IMG/VR virus record: IMGVR_UViG_3300017744_000051
Coordinates: 1-35,672 of that record
Strand: one strand, 5' to 3'
Length of the DNA stretch: 35,672 nucleotides
From: a virus
Shown one piece after another: positions 18,164-26,959 of this stretch. The position numbers were made by a program, and so were the translations under genes. The stretch's first letter is position 1. The number at the start of each line of letters is the position of its first letter. Below the pieces are notes generated by a model. The model made no database searches. It was given only the letters and a program-made list of their open reading frames with translations, and had not been told where the DNA came from.

Positions 18164-19355
18164 CAGGGAAGCCTCCAAAAGGTAAAACATATTGAGTGTC
18201 TTTTATAGCTTTTCCAGTGCTACTAGCTGTTCCAGAGCTTATTGGATTAAAACCAAATCTAGCTTGACAAGAACCTAAACGTTTTCCACATACGTCTCCT
18301 CTACACCAATAAATGCCATGAGCAGGTGCTTCTCCTACAAGTGTTCTTTTTGTTTTCCATACAAAAGCAGTTCCTGAAGTAGCTTTTACATAGTTATTAT
18401 GTCTATCATCTGTGTAAGAATAATAAGTTGTACTTGCATTATAATTTTCAAATACTCTTACTCTAGCCCAGTCTGATGCAGTATCTGAAGGTGCTTGAGT
18501 TGTACTTTTTATAGCTTGCCAATAATTATTTATTGTACTATTATCTGCTGAAGTATCAATTGTGCCGTTTGATTTGTATCTTCTTACACCACTTGATGTT
18601 CCAAGAGTAGTAGTAGTTTTATGATAACTATTTGCAGATTTTGTTCCTGAGCTGTATGTAGTAAAACTAGTTGAAGATGGAATTATATATTCATCATCTT
18701 GATTTACATATGAACTATAAGTAGTTCCATTTATATTATATTTACCTTCTTCATGCCAAGTACACCCACCTTTTCTAGCAGTAACTGTTTTTGTAGGGCT
18801 TGCTCCTTGAAATACCCAAGGACAAGCATTATGTCCTACAACGCGATAAGGTAGTGTTAATCCTTCTACATTAAAAGGACTTGTAAGTTCAAAAGATACT
18901 TCTAGGGCAGATTGCTGTTCTACTCTATCAATTATCCATGTTTGTCTTGCAAACTCTATAGGCGTGTTTCCACTTCCAGGGTCTGAAGCTCCTCCTTTTA
19001 AGTATTTCGCTAGTGTTCTTCTTCTGTTTAGTTTTTTACCTACTAGGCTTTGGAAGTCTGTAGTTCCTACTGCTACTTCAAAATCTGTAGTAACATTTGA
19101 AAAAGTAATCACAGGTCGTGGAGCTGTTCCTGCTCCTGTAACTTCAAATCCTTCTACTCCTAAAGGTATTGCTTTATAAGTATTTAATTGAGTGTGTGTG
19201 TCAAAATCATATAGTTGAATATCTTCTAAATCAGTATCTTTTGCAGGAGCTAAAAATGCAGTACTACTAGTACTTACTTCTATTTCATATAAATTTACAA
19301 GTCCTGAACTCTGCTCTAAATCTTGTACTTGTTTTACTGCTATCTTTTCTGCCAT
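18144..19355 (-). CDS. Minor tail protein (lambda L-like, iron-sulfur cysteines) with an insertion
   Basis: The 403-residue product is much longer than lambda L (232). Residues 1-175 and the cysteine-bearing parts match the family: Cys178 in NACPWVF, Cys198 in KGGCTWHEEG, Cys356 in DVCGKRL and Cys363 in GSCQARFGF. Lambda L binds a 4Fe-4S cluster through four such cysteines; a fifth (Cys351 in WCRGD) is present here. About 150 residues are inserted between Cys198 and Cys351, rich in Tyr/Trp/Ser/Thr (NNYWQAIKSTTQAPSDTASD, later NYVKATSGTAFVWK), resembling small carbohydrate-binding modules. It starts in a TAATG overlap with the M-like gene. Confidence 0.88.
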   Translation of the reverse strand: MAEKIAVKQVQDLEQSSGLVNLYEIEVSTSSTAFLAPAKDTDLEDIQLYDFDTHTQLNTYKAIPLGVEGFEVTGAGTAPRPVITFSNVTTDFEVAVGTTDFQSLVGKKLNRRRTLAKYLKGGASDPGSGNTPIEFARQTWIIDRVEQQSALEVSFELTSPFNVEGLTLPYRVVGHNACPWVFQGASPTKTVTARKGGCTWHEEGKYNINGTTYSSYVNQDDEYIIPSSTSFTTYSSGTKSANSYHKTTTTLGTSSGVRRYKSNGTIDTSADNSTINNYWQAIKSTTQAPSDTASDWARVRVFENYNASTTYYSYTDDRHNNYVKATSGTAFVWKTKRTLVGEAPAHGIYWCRGDVCGKRLGSCQARFGFNPISSGTASSTGKAIKDTQYVLPFGGFPGARKFK

Positions 19356-19741
19356 TATGCTTCATAACACCTTGTAAATGTTGCAGTTAAAGTATAAAAA
19401 CTGTCATAAGCCCAAGTTTGATTCCACTCTGAGCATAGTACTTTAATAGTTTCATTTCCGTTTGAATCATCAATTATCATTTCAAATTTATTTACTCCAC
19501 CTAAACTTTCAAAAAATGCAACTAAATCATCAATTTCTGCTTTCGGTCTTGTAGCAAAAGATACTCCCATAGTTTGTTGTAAATTGTTAATACCATCTGC
19601 TATTCTTTGACTATATCCATCGCCAAAAGTTGCCATGTGAACTTTTGGTGTTGAAGTTCTTGAAAATCCTTTATCAACAGGCACTGCTGCTGAAAATCCG
19701 CTTATATTTGAGCCACCACTTTGTCTTATTGCTGTTGCCAT
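19355..19741 (-). CDS. Minor tail protein (lambda M-like)
   Basis: The 128-residue product fits the lambda M family (about 109 residues). HMATFGDGYSQRIADGINN and the C-terminal YDSFYTLTATFTRCYEA are typical of this tail-tip protein, which joins the L-K-I-J initiator to the tube. Gene order tape measure-M-L-K-I-J is exactly lambda-like. Both ends overlap neighbours by one base in TAATG junctions, so it is translationally coupled. Confidence 0.88.
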   Translation of the reverse strand: MATAIRQSGGSNISGFSAAVPVDKGFSRTSTPKVHMATFGDGYSQRIADGINNLQQTMGVSFATRPKAEIDDLVAFFESLGGVNKFEMIIDDSNGNETIKVLCSEWNQTWAYDSFYTLTATFTRCYEA

Positions 19742-22700
19742 TATCTACTTAATACTCCCCCAGGTCTTTTCTCTCTTTGAATTGTTTCCATTACTGCTGC
19801 TTGTATTGCCATACCCAATGCTTTACCTTGTTGTCCATTTCCTGTTGAAGAAGTACCTCCACTTGCATCTACATTTATAACTACATTGTTGCCGCCACTG
19901 CCACCTTTCATGTCTACAGGAATACTTCTTCCATCTGGTAAAGGTACTACAGCTTCATTATGTTTTCCTTCTCCTACTAAGTACGTAGGCTCTGTTGCTA
20001 TTCCACCACTTCTGTAACCTGTGATTCCACCTTTTGCCATTGGAATAACTCCACCATCTGCCATTGGAACTCCAAACATAGCTGACATAATTTTCATTGT
20101 AGCCATCTGAGCTAAAACTTTAGCCATTGACTGCAGTATAGATTGAGCCATAGATTTAAATGCATCTTTTACAGACATTGTCCCTTCTATTACTCCTTGA
20201 ATACCTTTTAACATACCATCTTCAAAAGCTTTAACAGCCTCTACACCTATTTGTTTTGTTAGATTTAAATTATCCTCCATAACAGTTTTTTGTGCTTGTA
20301 ATACTGCTAAATTATTTTGCATATTTGTTAACTTGGTCTGCATATCTTCTGTATTGCCTTCTTCATTTTCAATTAACTTTTGTTGTAAAGTTATTTCTGC
20401 TGTAAGTTTGGCTATCTCTGCTATTTTTGTATTAATTTTTAATAAATCTGTTCTATGTTTTGCAAGTTTTGTATTACCTATTATACTTGTTTTTATTCCT
20501 GATGCTTTTGCAGCGTTTAAAGCTTTTTCTGCTGTTAGTGCTTGTGTAGAGTCAATTACTCCTCTTTGAGCTGTTGCTAACCCACTAAATTTTTTAAATC
20601 CTGCTTCTGTAGATTCATCTCCTGTGTATCCAGGCGCATTTCGAATTGCAGCAAATGCATCTCTTTGTGATTCTAATACTTTTAAATTTGATATTGCAGG
20701 ATTTGTAGTTCCTGTGAGTTTTCTTAAAGTATCGTCAGCACTTGAAGCATTCTGTTCAAGAAACTTAACTGCGTTACCTGCTAGTATTGTTGCAGATATG
20801 AACTCTTTTTCTTTATCTGTTAGGTCATCAAACTTTTCAGGCATTTTACCTACTAGAGTACTTAGCTCTGGAAATACTTCTGAGAGTGCCTGTACTGTTT
20901 TCATATATTCTGCTTCTTGTTCATCTACAAGTTTTAAAGCAGAAAAGTAATCAAGTTCAGCTTGTGTTGCTTTTCTTCTATCATCGATTTGTTTTTCTAC
21001 TACCAGACCTGTAAAGTTTGCTGAGCTTTCTGTTCTTTGATTAGTAACAATCATTCTTCCAGCTAATGTTGCATCGTCAGCAAGAGATTCTGGTCTTGAA
21101 AGAGCAGCTCTTCCTGCTGCAATATCGTCCATAGTTTTTCCTAATTGAGCTCCTACAAGTTTATTTGCATTATTTTTTAATATATTATTAAAAGTTTGAG
21201 TAAGTCCTTTATCTGCAACTTGCTGGTCTTTGCCCATCATTTCTCTTAGTTCTTTATTGAAATCTTTTTGTCTTTGTAATAGACCTTTCATAGAATTATC
21301 AGCTTCTTTACTTTTTTCTCCAAATAAACCTATTTTTTCTGCTCCAGCTTTTAATCCTTCAAAAGCTAGTGCGGCTATGCTTAGAAAACTTAAAAATCCA
21401 AAAGCTTTACTTACTACTCTCGCTGTCATAGCACTTGCTCTTTGTATCCCTATCATAGCTGATTGCCAGGTAGATTTTATCATAAGAGATGTTTTCTTAA
21501 AGTTTAATATTATATTTGTTGTAGTAGCTTTAACTGTAGTCATAAGAGGAACTTTAGTTGCTCTACTCATATCATTCATAGCTCTTACCCAATCCGCTTT
21601 AATTTTAGCGTTCATATTTTTAAAGATACCAATACCTTTTGTAGCTTGAGCTTTCATATTTGCAAGTTGTGCTTTACTTAATGTACCTGCTTGACCTGCT
21701 TGTATCTTAGCTAATGCTGAGCCTGGTTTTACGTCCATTCCTGCTGATAAGTTTCTTAATCTAGCCACAGGATTTGCTTGTGCTTTATTCATATTCATTT
21801 GCTGCAATCTAGCATATGCTTTAATTTTTCTAGAGGATTTTTCTACTGCTACATCGTGGGCTTGTAAAGAAGCTACTGCATTGGCTTCCCATTCATCAAA
21901 AGCAGGTAATATTGATTTTATAATTGGAAGTGCAAATATTGCTAAAGCTCCCGCTGCTGCATATACGTTATTTGCAAAGAAAGAAGCAAGTCCTTCTGCG
22001 GGGCCTGCTAACATCATTTTTAATTGGTTGGTTAAATCATCAAAGGCTTTTGCTAATTTATTTATTTGGTTGGTTTGAGGGTCCATTATTGCATTGATTG
22101 CATTGAACTTTTGTTCTACTTGTTCTAAAACTTCATTTGTTACAGCTTGTGTTCTTTGAAAAGCATTCAAAGAATCTTTACTTATATCTAAAGCACTTGC
22201 ATATTTTTTTGTTGCCGGGTCTAATCTTAGTATAATACCTAATTCATCTAGTAGTTCTGGTTCAGCTTTTGTTACACCTCTTACTAGTCTGTTGAAAGAA
22301 TCCGTAACATCTCTTCCTAATGCAATAGATACTGTTTTTGCGGCTGCACCTATTTTTTCTAATTGTTCAGGACTTAATCCTGCAGCTATACCAATAGCAG
22401 CTGCTTGAGCGGCGTCGCCGTATTTAATCTGAGCGTCTGTAGCTCTAATAATTGATTCTGTTAAAGTTTTGTACGCTACACCAGTTACAGCAGCATAATT
22501 AGATTGTCCTTCTTTTAATAACCTATAATCTGCAGCTGACTTTAAAAATCCAAATACTGCAGTAAGCGCAAAAACGTTTGCAGCTAAAGTTGCGTATGCT
22601 GGAACAAGAGAACCTGATATACCTCTTGACATGTTTGCAAAGTTTTTTGTTTGGTTAGCAGTCATGTTTATGCCTTTTTTAGTAGCATAAGTTACTTCAT

Positions 22701-22824
22701 CAGTTTTCTTTCCAACTTTATCTAAACTTTTACCTGCTTGTTTTGCATTTCCCGAAAATGCTTTAAGAGTACCATCATCACTTATCTTAAATACTAAATC
22801 TGCTAAATTAATCTTTTTTGCCAT
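19741..22824 (-). CDS. Tape measure protein
   Basis: The 1027-residue product sets tail length. It has a coiled-coil-prone N-terminus, several hydrophobic segments (LVPAYATLAANVFALTAVF near 73-91; AGALAIFALPIIKSIL near 290; AFGFLSFLSIAALAF near 478), and a C-terminal domain MADGGVIPMAKGGITGYRSG followed by YLVGEGKHNEAVVPLPDGRS, which is characteristic of lambda H-type tape measures. Using the usual rule of about 0.15 nm per residue, the tail would be around 150 nm. It follows the G/GT chaperone frame with a one-base gap, the standard order. The C-terminus may be processed, as in lambda H. Confidence 0.93.
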   Translation of the reverse strand: MAKKINLADLVFKISDDGTLKAFSGNAKQAGKSLDKVGKKTDEVTYATKKGINMTANQTKNFANMSRGISGSLVPAYATLAANVFALTAVFGFLKSAADYRLLKEGQSNYAAVTGVAYKTLTESIIRATDAQIKYGDAAQAAAIGIAAGLSPEQLEKIGAAAKTVSIALGRDVTDSFNRLVRGVTKAEPELLDELGIILRLDPATKKYASALDISKDSLNAFQRTQAVTNEVLEQVEQKFNAINAIMDPQTNQINKLAKAFDDLTNQLKMMLAGPAEGLASFFANNVYAAAGALAIFALPIIKSILPAFDEWEANAVASLQAHDVAVEKSSRKIKAYARLQQMNMNKAQANPVARLRNLSAGMDVKPGSALAKIQAGQAGTLSKAQLANMKAQATKGIGIFKNMNAKIKADWVRAMNDMSRATKVPLMTTVKATTTNIILNFKKTSLMIKSTWQSAMIGIQRASAMTARVVSKAFGFLSFLSIAALAFEGLKAGAEKIGLFGEKSKEADNSMKGLLQRQKDFNKELREMMGKDQQVADKGLTQTFNNILKNNANKLVGAQLGKTMDDIAAGRAALSRPESLADDATLAGRMIVTNQRTESSANFTGLVVEKQIDDRRKATQAELDYFSALKLVDEQEAEYMKTVQALSEVFPELSTLVGKMPEKFDDLTDKEKEFISATILAGNAVKFLEQNASSADDTLRKLTGTTNPAISNLKVLESQRDAFAAIRNAPGYTGDESTEAGFKKFSGLATAQRGVIDSTQALTAEKALNAAKASGIKTSIIGNTKLAKHRTDLLKINTKIAEIAKLTAEITLQQKLIENEEGNTEDMQTKLTNMQNNLAVLQAQKTVMEDNLNLTKQIGVEAVKAFEDGMLKGIQGVIEGTMSVKDAFKSMAQSILQSMAKVLAQMATMKIMSAMFGVPMADGGVIPMAKGGITGYRSGGIATEPTYLVGEGKHNEAVVPLPDGRSIPVDMKGGSGGNNVVINVDASGGTSSTGNGQQGKALGMAIQAAVMETIQREKRPGGVLSR

Positions 22825-22825
22825 T

Positions 22826-23658
22826 TTATCTTTGTATGTTTGCTGAGTTTATACCTCCGCCCTTTGCTTTTTGTTCACTAGCTTTTTGTTTTTTGCTTAT
22901 TTTATCATTAATTGAATTCATTTTTCGTGCTTCAATATGTTTGATAAATAAACAAACTTGTTGTCTTTCTTCTACTTCGTAAGTGTCTAGCAATACTTGT
23001 AACGCTGAATAATCTTTTCCCATATAAGAACCGCTCATGCCGTCCCATCTGTCAGGTAGCAAATCGTGTATAAAAAAAGCCACCTGAACTTCATAGGGGT
23101 AATTCCCTCTTTCAGGCGGCATTTCTTCGGGGTCAGGTTCAATACCTTTTTGGTCACATATTTCTAAATATGTATCAATAGGTAGTTGTCCTGGTTTGTA
23201 CTGTTTATCAAGTAGTTCGAGTATTTGTTCTACTTGACTTTGGTAAAATTTTCCAAGTCGCCTGTTACTTCAGTAACCCAAGTATCAAAGTCAGCTCCAT
23301 TTTTCATTAATGTTTCTGCATTTTCTACATTGAATTCTAATTCATCTTCGGGGTCAAGATTGCTAATATCTACTAATAGAAGCTCTTCTAAGTATTTGTA
23401 TTTCAAACCCTTCCAACCTTTGATGACTGCTTTACAGTACTCGGTTAAAAATTTATCCTCATCTAGTGTTTCTTCGAAACCTCTAGTTTTTCTGTTTAAT
23501 TTTTGAGAGACACATCTACTTCTAAGTTTGATGAGTTCTTCTCTTGCTAAATAGCATAAGTCTACTTGAAATCCTTCTAATGCAGGGAAGTCGACTCCTA
23601 CTGTTTTACTTGGAGTCAATAGACTCGCTAATGATACTTTTTCGTTCTGTTCTGTCAT
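22826..23658 (-). CDS. Tail assembly chaperone GT fusion made by -1 frameshift
   Basis: The downstream frame is open from about 23269 to the stop at 22826 and overlaps the end of the G-like gene. It has no convincing start of its own: the internal ATG at 23122 lies well inside the frame. A slip of one base back at A_AAT_TTT (23251-23245) joins about 138 residues of G to about 139 residues of T, giving about 277 residues, close to lambda GT. After the slip the chain reads YQSQVEQILELLDKQYKPG and later NYPYEVQVAFFIHDLLPDRW. Such GT proteins bring tail-tube subunits to the tape measure. The frame ends one base before the tape measure start. Confidence 0.82.
23230..23658 (-). CDS. Tail assembly chaperone (G-like)
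   Basis: The 142-residue product sits between the tail tube and tape measure genes, the place of lambda G. It begins MTEQNEKVSLASLLTPSKTV and contains a helical middle (LCYLAREELIKLRSRCVSQK) and an acidic end (LDPEDELEFNVENAETLMKN). An AAGGA lies about 9 bases before the ATG. Its last codons contain the slippery site that allows a minority of ribosomes to make GT. It is expected to coat the tape measure during assembly and to be absent from the virion. Confidence 0.85.
   Translation of the reverse strand: MTEQNEKVSLASLLTPSKTVGVDFPALEGFQVDLCYLAREELIKLRSRCVSQKLNRKTRGFEETLDEDKFLTEYCKAVIKGWKGLKYKYLEELLLVDISNLDPEDELEFNVENAETLMKNGADFDTWVTEVTGDLENFTKVK
23245..23251 (-). other. Programmed -1 frameshift site A_AAT_TTT
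   Basis: On the coding strand the frame reads GAA AAT TTT ACC, so the heptamer A_AAT_TTT fits X_XXY_YYZ with X=A and Y=T in the correct phase. Slipping by -1 gives AAA TTT TAC, which enters the T frame. The zero-frame stop TAG (23232-23230) comes four codons after the site. The overlap of tail chaperone frames is a conserved trait of long-tailed phages. Confidence 0.82.
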
Positions 23659-23674
23659 AATACTTTTTCCTTTT

Positions 23675-23702
23675 AAAATGTGGGAGGGTTAAAACCCTCC
23701 CA
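23675..23702 (-). terminator. Hairpin terminator after the tail tube gene
   Basis: On the transcribed strand TGGGAGGG pairs with CCCTCCCA (8 bp, extendable to 10) around a short A/T loop, followed by CA and four T. It stands in the 58-base gap just after the tail tube stop at 23717. The short T-run suggests partial termination or mRNA 3'-end stabilisation rather than a full stop, since the tail genes downstream need read-through. Confidence 0.65.
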
Positions 23703-23716
23703 AGTTTACCTAATAA

Positions 23717-24838
23717 TTAAGTTACTGTAGGTCCAACTGCTACCATAGTGACTTCATCTACTGCATCTACTGATGTAGGTAATGCATGGAAAGTAGTTTC
23801 TAAAGTTACTAAATCATCTATTGAGTGTGTTGGTACTTCTAAATGACAAGTCGGTAAAGTTACTGTCAATCTAGGAGAATTACCTGTTCCGCCGATAACA
23901 AATACTAAGTTAAAGTCATTTGTTACTACGCTAGTGGATTCTATAATATCTTCGAATAAGTCTGCACTTGAAGCTCCAGAAGCTGGAGTATTTAAGTAAC
24001 AGGTAAAAGCACCTGAAACTGCTCTAGTACCTGTAACATGTCCTAAAGGTTGATTAACCAGTCCTAATGTTTCAGGAGTTAGATATGTCATATTATTAGA
24101 GATAGTAAAACTACCACCTGTTAATGTTAAAGCATAAGCAGTAACGATATCGCCAGCTGCTGTTGCTGTTACAGTTAAGTCTGTAAGTCTGTTTCTTATG
24201 AAGTTATTAGTGTCTGCGGCTGCTGTACCTTCATATTTTGTTGCTGTTGGCATAGAACCTGTTTCACTTATAAGTGAACCAAATCCAGACCATTGTGCTG
24301 TTGCTATTCCGTCAATATCAAAATCAACTGTTACTTCGTTTACAACACAGTTACTAATTGAATAAATAGTTGGATTTGATTTTCCACTACCCATTTCAAA
24401 TGTAAGAGTAAATGTATCTAAAGCTGCTTTATTTGAGTTTGTAAAAGCAATAGTACCTGCTGATGCACTAGTTGTAAAACCTGCACCTGTAGCACCTACT
24501 GCTCCCGAACCTGCTAATGCATTCCATAAAGCTTCTTCAACCATATGTTCATCACCTGCACTTCCGCCATGTTCTCCACCAGAACCTCCTCCGCCAGTAG
24601 CGAAAGGTCTAATGTAAGTTGAAAAGGACCATTCTGCTGGTGCATAAGAATCAGTAAACATTTGTCTAGCTCTTCTACTAACGCCGGAACTGTTGGTCAT
24701 TTCATTGAGTGTTACCTCAGTTGTGTTTGTCGCCTGAGAAAAACTAAATCCATCTAAAACTGGTATATTATACACAGCACTCGCTGAGTCTGTTAGATGA
24801 ACTTTAGTATCTCGACTAAAATAAAATGTATCTGCCAT
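23717..24838 (-). CDS. Major tail tube protein
   Basis: The 373-residue product lies where lambda V lies, before G/GT and tape measure. It starts ADTFYFSRDTKVHLTDSASA with TNTTEVTLNEMTNSSGVSRR, a beta-rich tube-protein beginning, and holds a long Gly/Ala-rich loop (GGGGSGGEHGGSAGDEH). Length is above lambda V (246), so additional surface domains are likely. AAGGAG stands about 8 bases before the ATG. A strong hairpin follows the gene, in line with high expression. The assignment rests on position and strand pattern rather than a signature motif. Confidence 0.78.
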   Translation of the reverse strand: MADTFYFSRDTKVHLTDSASAVYNIPVLDGFSFSQATNTTEVTLNEMTNSSGVSRRARQMFTDSYAPAEWSFSTYIRPFATGGGGSGGEHGGSAGDEHMVEEALWNALAGSGAVGATGAGFTTSASAGTIAFTNSNKAALDTFTLTFEMGSGKSNPTIYSISNCVVNEVTVDFDIDGIATAQWSGFGSLISETGSMPTATKYEGTAAADTNNFIRNRLTDLTVTATAAGDIVTAYALTLTGGSFTISNNMTYLTPETLGLVNQPLGHVTGTRAVSGAFTCYLNTPASGASSADLFEDIIESTSVVTNDFNLVFVIGGTGNSPRLTVTLPTCHLEVPTHSIDDLVTLETTFHALPTSVDAVDEVTMVAVGPTVT

Positions 24839-24899
24839 TTAATTTCTCCTTAGTAATGAAAAGAGCTTTAGCTAAACTTTAGTTTGCCGCGGCTGTTTT

Positions 24900-25349
24900 C
24901 TAGTATTGGACTGTGGTTATTATTTCTCCTATTCCTAGGGGTTCTAATACTCCTTCGTCCGTGTCAATACTGAGTATAGTTGTTTGTATAGTGCTTTGCA
25001 CTGCTCCCAACTTATCAGTATACGTTATTGGGTTATTGGTTTCTAACACAGTTTCAACATCTTCCATTAGTTTTTCTAATGCTTCTACTGCATCGTCTTC
25101 TTGTACATAGCAACGAAAAGTTAAAGTTAAATATCTAAATTTTTCTCCTGCTCCTAAGTATTCTCTTGTTTCACTTCCAGCATTAATATGTATTGCCGGA
25201 AACTCTTCAATCTCGTCCCAAAATTTTAATCTGGGTGAAACATTAGATACAGAGCTTAAAAAGTTGCCTGTACCATCTATTTCTTCTAACTTGGTAACCA
25301 TGGCGTTTACTATTGCACTTCTTCGTGTAGTATAATCTCTTGTCGCCAT
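24900..25349 (-). CDS. Tail terminator / tail completion protein (U-like)
   Basis: The 149-residue product starts ATRDYTTRRSAIVNAMVTKL and contains LKFWDEIEEFPAIHIN, YLTLTFRCYVQ and DDAVEALEKLMEDVETVLE. This alternation of an N-terminal helix, strands and a helix is that of tail terminator (lambda U-like) proteins, which cap the tube end facing the head. The gene is immediately before the tail tube gene, as expected, and begins in a TAATG overlap with the neck gene. Confidence 0.78.
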   Translation of the reverse strand: MATRDYTTRRSAIVNAMVTKLEEIDGTGNFLSSVSNVSPRLKFWDEIEEFPAIHINAGSETREYLGAGEKFRYLTLTFRCYVQEDDAVEALEKLMEDVETVLETNNPITYTDKLGAVQSTIQTTILSIDTDEGVLEPLGIGEIITTVQY

Positions 25350-26959
25350 TATCTTCTCCTAGTTGTTATAAATTTTCTTCCTGTTAATTTTATTGCTATT
25401 TCTCTAATTGAGCTTCCAATAAGTTTTCTTGGGTCTCTGTTTCTACTGCCCATATTTCCTCCAGGCTCGAAAGTTTCATACGGGTCTCTCATATAAGTAT
25501 AGTCTATTTGAGTTCCTCCTCTTGGCCCTATATTAACATTTGTTACTTCTGCACTTTGTCTAAATCTTCCTGTTCTATTTCTAAGTGCTGGAGGTTGCAT
25601 TTGTAAAAGCATTACTTCTGGTAATGCTTGATTTATTAATTCTTTTAAAGCTACTGCGCTATGTCCTGTGTTGCCTTTACTAGTTCTTGAAGCTCCTCCA
25701 GAACCTCCTTTTATTTTTAGTGGGTGAGTAGAGCTAGTCTTTATAGTCTTTCTTGTAGATTTTGTTTTCTTGCCTACTCTTTTTGTTTTACTATTGTTAG
25801 TCTTTTTAACTCCCGATTGTCCTGTTGTTTTAAGTTTAGGATTTACTTTTAGAGTTTTATTCTTACCTTTTAAATTACTTTGTATTAAAGCTTTTTGAGC
25901 TACTAATGGTGTTATCTTTTCGGCCGATTCTAATAAACTATCTGAACCTTTTAAATGCAAAGCTGATTTTTCAAATCTCTTAGTTAAAATATTCATCATT
26001 CTACTATTTAATAACTTATTTTCATAGTTATTTACCCACTTTAATAATCCATCTTTATCTCTGCTTTGCATTAACTTATTATGTCTTGCATCGGCATATT
26101 CTAAATGAATTTCATGTTTTCTATTTATTTCATTTAAACTTGAATTTTTTAAATCTGTTATTTTTAACTTTCTTTCAACGGCTGAATTAACTGTTTCTAT
26201 TATATAATTTGCTGCTTTGTGTCCTACAGTATTAGCTGCTGCTGCTACAATTGAATCTCTTCTTATTCTAGTATCAAAATCAGCGCCACTAATATAATTT
26301 CCTCCACCGTCTACTCCCATCATACTTTTAGCCAATCCAACTTCTGCTGTAGTTTGTAAAGCATCTCCTGAAGGCCTACCTGCTGATGTTGTTAAACCAT
26401 GAGTAACATTTCTAGGGTTATTTTGTCTTGCGTCTGTATGGCTTACGTTTCTGAAAGCTGCACTACCAATTGTTGAAGGCATTGCTTTACCTACATCTAC
26501 TAAAGCATCTGCAAATACTGAAGCAAACATTCTATTCACATAAGGAACATTTCCAGCTCCTTGAGGACTACTTTTTATAGCTCTATCAGAAAAACTTCCA
26601 GGTGCAAAAGTTATTTCCCACCCATTTCCTGCTGGAGTAATTGCCATTGAAAGTGGGTTAGGAGATACATAGTATTTTCTAAAATTTGCATCTGTATAAT
26701 TACTTTTATATGCTTTTTGAACTGCGCTATCTATATCTGAAGAATTATCTTTTATCCACTCACTTTTTTGTTTCTGAGTTCTAGAAGTACCTACTCTTTT
26801 CATTATTATATTTAAGTAACCATTTCTTAAGTTTTTTTCTGCTTTACTTTGTTCTAAATGAACAATGTGATATAGATTATCGCTCATCCAATCAACATCT
26901 GCTGCTCTTACTAAGTTATTTATTTCATCTCTAAAAAAATCAGCGACTGCATTTATCAT
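25349..26959 (-). CDS. Large neck / head-tail joining protein (tentative)
   Basis: I do not recognise the family of this 536-residue product. It stands between the head-tail connector and the tail terminator, the place of small neck proteins (lambda Z, HK97 gp10). The last 90 residues (ALRNRTGRFRQSAEVTNVNI, TYMRDPYETFEPGG, DPRKLIGSSIREIAIKL) look like the gp10/neck domain. The first about 350 residues are helical. A Lys/Ser/Thr-rich linker (about 375-430, GKNKTLKVNPKLKTTGQSG, TKRVGKKTKSTRKT) joins the two. The long N-terminal extension is unusual. Start and stop both use TAATG overlaps. Confidence 0.6.
   Translation of the reverse strand: MINAVADFFRDEINNLVRAADVDWMSDNLYHIVHLEQSKAEKNLRNGYLNIIMKRVGTSRTQKQKSEWIKDNSSDIDSAVQKAYKSNYTDANFRKYYVSPNPLSMAITPAGNGWEITFAPGSFSDRAIKSSPQGAGNVPYVNRMFASVFADALVDVGKAMPSTIGSAAFRNVSHTDARQNNPRNVTHGLTTSAGRPSGDALQTTAEVGLAKSMMGVDGGGNYISGADFDTRIRRDSIVAAAANTVGHKAANYIIETVNSAVERKLKITDLKNSSLNEINRKHEIHLEYADARHNKLMQSRDKDGLLKWVNNYENKLLNSRMMNILTKRFEKSALHLKGSDSLLESAEKITPLVAQKALIQSNLKGKNKTLKVNPKLKTTGQSGVKKTNNSKTKRVGKKTKSTRKTIKTSSTHPLKIKGGSGGASRTSKGNTGHSAVALKELINQALPEVMLLQMQPPALRNRTGRFRQSAEVTNVNIGPRGGTQIDYTYMRDPYETFEPGGNMGSRNRDPRKLIGSSIREIAIKLTGRKFITTRRR

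Noticed and set aside
22826-23122. Independent 98-residue gene starting at ATG 23122
   Set aside because: The frame is open far upstream of this ATG and overlaps the end of the G-like gene at a slippery heptamer; it is the T part of a frameshift fusion.
24860-24885. Palindrome ctaaactttag as a terminator between tail terminator and tube genes
   Set aside because: The stem is only five A/T-rich base pairs and no T-run follows on the transcribed strand.
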